A stretch of DNA of 64,000 bases, from NCBI GenBank assembly GCA_001302245.1, contig LGYU01000009.1, positions 472,744-536,743 on the forward strand, given 5' to 3'. Of this stretch, positions 61,195 through 64,000 are shown piece after piece (position 1 is the stretch's first letter; the number at the start of each line of letters is the position of its first letter). The DNA comes from Chitinophagaceae bacterium PMP191F (GTDB lineage Bacteria; Bacteroidota; Bacteroidia; Chitinophagales; Chitinophagaceae). Made by a program: the position numbers and the translations under genes. Under the pieces are notes generated by a model. The model was not told the origin of the DNA. It did not search any database and saw only the letters and a list, made by a program, of their open reading frames with translations.

Positions 61195-61611
61195 TCATGC
61201 CAAACCCAATGCCGATATTGGGTTTGATAAATTATGCGGTTTGATACCAATGCCGGCGGAAACAATATTGCTGATACTGTGGTTGATCCTGAGCAACAGG
61301 TAAGGCAGGTTGTCATCAGCATCTTTATCAGCATTGATAAAAACCAGTTCAAGCGTGGCTGTTTTAGCAGGCCAGGAAAGTATGCCCTGATATTTTACAC
61401 TTCTGATAAGTGCATGGGTAAAGGGTGTTTTATCAGTTTTAAGCCCAGGGTTATACCATATTTTAAATGGTTTCATACCGGCAGCCTGCGGGTTCTGTCC
61501 GTTTACTGTATACGTGAAATATATAAAAGCAGTTAAAAGAAGTGAACCTGTTGCGTGAACCGGAGGAAGGTGGTATTGTAAAGAGAGTAGTGTTTCCGGA
61601 TGTACCGTCAC
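61195..61611 (-). CDS. Hypothetical exported protein
   Basis: 138 residues if the start at 61611 is used. A hydrophobic stretch (about 23-37, SLLLTAFIYFTYTVNG) precedes a mature part with FKIWYNPGLKTDKTPF, SVKYQGILSWPAKTATLELVFI and DADDNLPYLLLRINHSISNIV. The reading is protein-like, and no competing frame is better, but I recognise no family. Near its end a perfect 10-bp hairpin (CAAACCCAAT/ATTGGGTTTG, 61201-61226) lies in the coding strand. It stands between the heme operon and the convergently placed crp-like gene. It could be genuine or a remnant. Confidence 0.4.
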   Translation of the reverse strand: MTVHPETLLSLQYHLPPVHATGSLLLTAFIYFTYTVNGQNPQAAGMKPFKIWYNPGLKTDKTPFTHALIRSVKYQGILSWPAKTATLELVFINADKDADDNLPYLLLRINHSISNIVSAGIGIKPHNLSNPISALGLA

Positions 61612-61633
61612 GGGTCAATATTCATTGCAGTTA

Positions 61634-62338
61634 CTAATAATTTGCAATAGCAATGAGTTTTTTTACATCGTGAATAATGATCTTTCTGCCTTTTGTTTCA
61701 AGTATGCCGGCTCCTTTAAATTCTGTTAATAAACGTACTACGTTCTCTTTGGCAGTACCTACCAGGCTACCCAGGTCTTCCCGGCTCATATTGATCTCCA
61801 CCGGCATTCCTTCACGGAAATTTACCTTGTACTTTTCCCGTAACACCACCAGTTGAAGGGCCAGTCTTTCCCGCGCAGATTTGTGGCCAAATAACGAAAG
61901 ACTGTTGGCTAATACAGCAAACTCATGACTTAATGTTTTCAGCAGTCGTTTGTTTAAAATGGGCGAATGTTCCAGTGTCTGCAGAAAATCTTCCTTGGGT
62001 ATAAAGGCAATTCGACTGTGCTCTAGTGCTGCTGCGGAATCAGGGTAACGCGATTCTGAAAGTACTGCATGGTAGCCCAGTAATTCGCCGGTATTGGCTA
62101 CATATATGATCAGTTCGTGGCTATCCTTATCTACTTTGAATTTTTTTACCTTCCCTTCAATAATATAAAAGATACCCGGCGGATAAGCCCCTTCACGAAA
62201 GATCATTTCTCCTTTATCATACACCTGTTCCAGTTTATGTGCAAGCATACGCTCAAGATCTTCAGGCGGAAGATTGGCAAGAATAGACTCGCTGTGAAAA
62301 TTCCAGTCACCTATCGGAAAGATGCCTTTAATGCTCAT
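61634..62338 (-). CDS. Crp/Fnr-family transcriptional regulator
   Basis: 234 residues. An N-terminal cyclic-nucleotide-binding-type beta barrel (about 25-140, EGAYPPGIFYIIEGKVKKFK, LIIYVANTGELLGYHAVLSE) is followed by a C-terminal winged HTH (about 160-232, MSREDLGSLVGTAKENVVRLLTEFKGAGILETKGRKIII). There is no N-terminal Cys cluster, so it is not an Fe-S Fnr. It is single on the minus strand; the target is unknown. Family certain, ligand unknown. Confidence 0.93.
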   Translation of the reverse strand: MSIKGIFPIGDWNFHSESILANLPPEDLERMLAHKLEQVYDKGEMIFREGAYPPGIFYIIEGKVKKFKVDKDSHELIIYVANTGELLGYHAVLSESRYPDSAAALEHSRIAFIPKEDFLQTLEHSPILNKRLLKTLSHEFAVLANSLSLFGHKSARERLALQLVVLREKYKVNFREGMPVEINMSREDLGSLVGTAKENVVRLLTEFKGAGILETKGRKIIIHDVKKLIAIANY

Positions 62339-62565
62339 ACTACTGATTAAAAAATTGATAAATATCAGTTTCCGGATTGAGAAGTTTCAACGCCGCAGGC
62401 TGCAAACAAAGATAGTTTTGTCCAGTGAAAAAAAGCAGTTTCAGGGCACCTGTTATATGTATGATTCTGAATGGATTGATAGGAAAGGTATACTGCACTG
62501 GTTGGTATTGGTGGCTTTAGGCTTAACGGTTTACTGTACAGGTAATATTATATTGATTAAAGAGT

Positions 62566-63174
62566 ATGCAGGCAGCTACGGAAAAAATATCAACAGAACA
62601 CTGGTTTGCAAATGATATCCGTTTTAACCAGCTCTATCCCGTTCGTATGCGCGAACTGTCGGCCCGGCACTGGACACCTTTGCCGGTGGCACAACATGCT
62701 GCCCGGTTTCTGGCAACAGAACATCATGTGCGGGTGCTGGATATTGGCAGTGGGGTAGGTAAGTTCTGTCTTGCTGCTGCGTATTATCAGCCACGTGCAT
62801 TGTATTATGGTGTAGAACAAAGAAAGTTGCTGGTTCAATATGCCAATGAAGCAAAAAGTGTACTCCGGCAGGAAGGTGTACATTTTATACAGGGCAACTT
62901 TACACAGCTTGATTTCAGGGATTATGACCATTTCTATTTTTACAATGCTTTTTATGAAAACCTGCTCACCACCAATAAGATCGATAATGATATAGAATAT
63001 TCAGAGCAACTGTACCATTACTATTGTCATTATTTATACCACCAGTTAAAACAAAAACCGGCTGGTACAAGAGTGGTAACCTATCATAGCCTGGAAGATG
63101 AAATGCCCGAAGAATACCAGGTGGTGGGTTCTGAAATGAGCGAGTTACTGAAGTTCTGGGTAAAGACTGAATGA
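62566..63174 (+). CDS. SAM-dependent methyltransferase (class I)
   Basis: 202 residues. The SAM-binding motif I is VRVLDIGSGVGKFCLAAAYY (about 57-76), motif II/III LYYGVEQRKLLVQYANEA, and the post-motif region VHFIQGNFTQLDFRDYDHFYFYNAFYENLL. The layout is that of class I methyltransferases with unknown substrate. A long C-terminal helix region with HYYCHYLYHQLKQK precedes the end. It is monocistronic as far as can be seen. Cytoplasmic. Confidence 0.85.
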   Translation: MQAATEKISTEHWFANDIRFNQLYPVRMRELSARHWTPLPVAQHAARFLATEHHVRVLDIGSGVGKFCLAAAYYQPRALYYGVEQRKLLVQYANEAKSVLRQEGVHFIQGNFTQLDFRDYDHFYFYNAFYENLLTTNKIDNDIEYSEQLYHYYCHYLYHQLKQKPAGTRVVTYHSLEDEMPEEYQVVGSEMSELLKFWVKTE

Positions 63175-63417
63175 TGATCTGCAGATTACCGGATCATTAA
63201 AATATACCCGCAAACCCTGGGGATGATAGCAAATGTTCGATCCTGTGAATACTGGCAGTTTATAAAGGAGGATCTGTTTTCTTTTTACAGGCTTCCTTTA
63301 CTGCCGGTAACAATTGAGTATGCCCGGTACAGGAAGGTGAGCGCCTGTAGCCGGGTGACTTTTTTGTAACAGCCCGAACAGCATCATACCCGTAATGATA
63401 AAATTATATTTCACATT

Positions 63418-63669
63418 ATGCGACCATTGACACCCGCATTGCTGGCTAAAATGAAAGAGAAAGGATACCGGTATGTACAGGTAAAGCCTGTAGGACATGA
63501 TGGCCGTACTGATTATATACAGCCAGTATCAATTATCCTGGTACCGGTTAAAGATATACCGCATTCCTCTGTAAACATGGAGATCTATGAGTTGCTTGAT
63601 GAGGACCTGCTGCAACGCTGGACAGGTAGCGATACAAACATAAAGGTGCTGGTAGTAATGAATGGCTGA
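63418..63669 (+). CDS. Small conserved-looking hypothetical protein
   Basis: 83 residues beginning MRPLTPALLAKMKEKGYRYV, with VQVKPVGHDGRTDYIQPVSIILVPVKDIP in the middle and an acidic YELLDEDLLQRWTGSD toward the end. Hydrophobic and charged residues alternate as in a small beta-alpha domain. No membrane helix or signal. Function not recognised. Confidence 0.6.
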   Translation: MRPLTPALLAKMKEKGYRYVQVKPVGHDGRTDYIQPVSIILVPVKDIPHSSVNMEIYELLDEDLLQRWTGSDTNIKVLVVMNG

Positions 63670-64000
63670 TTACATATATACCATCTTCTACCGGCAAGTG
63701 GTATATTGCTTCAGAAGGAAGCTGTATTTACTCCGCGACCAGTCATCCCGACCAAGCCATCAATAAGCTGCATTGTCAGTAAATAGCGGCGTCGGGAGAA
63801 ATCTGAAATCTTGCATAGGGGCATGTAGCATTGAATACAACTGGCATCATACGCAGCATCCGGATTCCTCACTGCGCGTTACAGCCTTGCCAGTGCAGGA
63901 TACTACTGCTTGTTCGGAATGACTGACCGCTGCGAGTGTAGCAGTGCTGAAAACCGGTTACGCCGTATTGTGCTTACAGGCAGCCTGCCTTTACTCCGGG
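63670..64000. other. Right edge of the window; no supported gene
   Basis: 331 bases. A protein-like stretch in a different frame (about 63670-63784, ITYIPSSTGKWYIASEGSC ... INKLHCQ then stop) continues after the small gene at 63418-63669 but has no start. It could be a frameshifted tail of that gene. The rest shows nothing recognisable. Confidence 0.3.

Noticed and set aside
1..64000. CRISPR arrays, tRNA/rRNA genes, insertion sequences or prophage
   Set aside because: No regularly spaced repeats, cloverleaf-like genes, transposase motifs or phage structural genes were seen anywhere in the window.

Overview
The window comes from a Bacteroidota chromosome, most likely the Chitinophagaceae (Chitinophaga-like). 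It carries four SusC/SusD pairs, two FecI-FecR sigma/anti-sigma cassettes, TonB receptors with an N-terminal STN signalling domain, AraC regulators with C-terminal HTH domains, TAnnTTTG-type promoter boxes, little Shine-Dalgarno signal, and a P. gingivalis/Bacteroides-type hmu heme operon. No rRNA, tRNA, CRISPR, prophage or transposase was seen.

Layout. 1-6793 (minus): a trans-envelope signalling SusCD locus (ECF sigma, FecR, STN-SusC, SusD running off the left edge). 7134-12511: housekeeping and small-molecule genes (nicotinate phosphoribosyltransferase, an SRPBCC protein, a small membrane protein, an atypical lone receiver domain, GntP permease plus glycerate kinase). 12701-14296: a probably frameshifted small gene and an AraC regulator whose true N-terminus may lie in another frame. 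14300-15875: an apparently empty stretch containing a 36-codon ORF ending in a tetracysteine run and a terminator-like hairpin, then two tandem paralogous exported proteins. 15895-27001 (minus): a second sigma/FecR locus with a stand-alone STN protein, STN-SusC, SusD and a secreted zinc metalloprotease, suggesting protein or peptide scavenging. 27514-34467 (plus): an orphan ECF sigma, then a SusC-SusD-TlpA operon with a palindromic element and a Cys-containing 25-codon leader ORF. 34505-37733 (minus): a TPR histidine kinase and an AraC regulator. 37891-50568 (plus): a glycan-utilisation operon (SusC, SusD, clan GH-D-like glycosidase, DUF5107-TPR protein, aldose 1-epimerase, sugar porter). 50765-61063 (plus): a heme-iron operon (small Cys/His exported protein, HmuR-type receptor, HmuY, CobN-like HmuS, and HmuT/U/V-like membrane proteins). 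61195-63669: a hypothetical secreted protein, a Crp/Fnr regulator, a methyltransferase and a small hypothetical protein.

The theme is nutrient acquisition across the outer membrane under layered control: two sigma/FecR surface-signalling systems, an AraC-controlled glycan locus, heme uptake, and possibly cysteine-responsive leader peptides in front of two transcription units. The leader-peptide/attenuator arrangements (14333-14970 and 28501-28778) and the stand-alone STN protein (24093-24746) are the best candidates for undescribed biology. All domain calls come from reading the translations; no database search was run.
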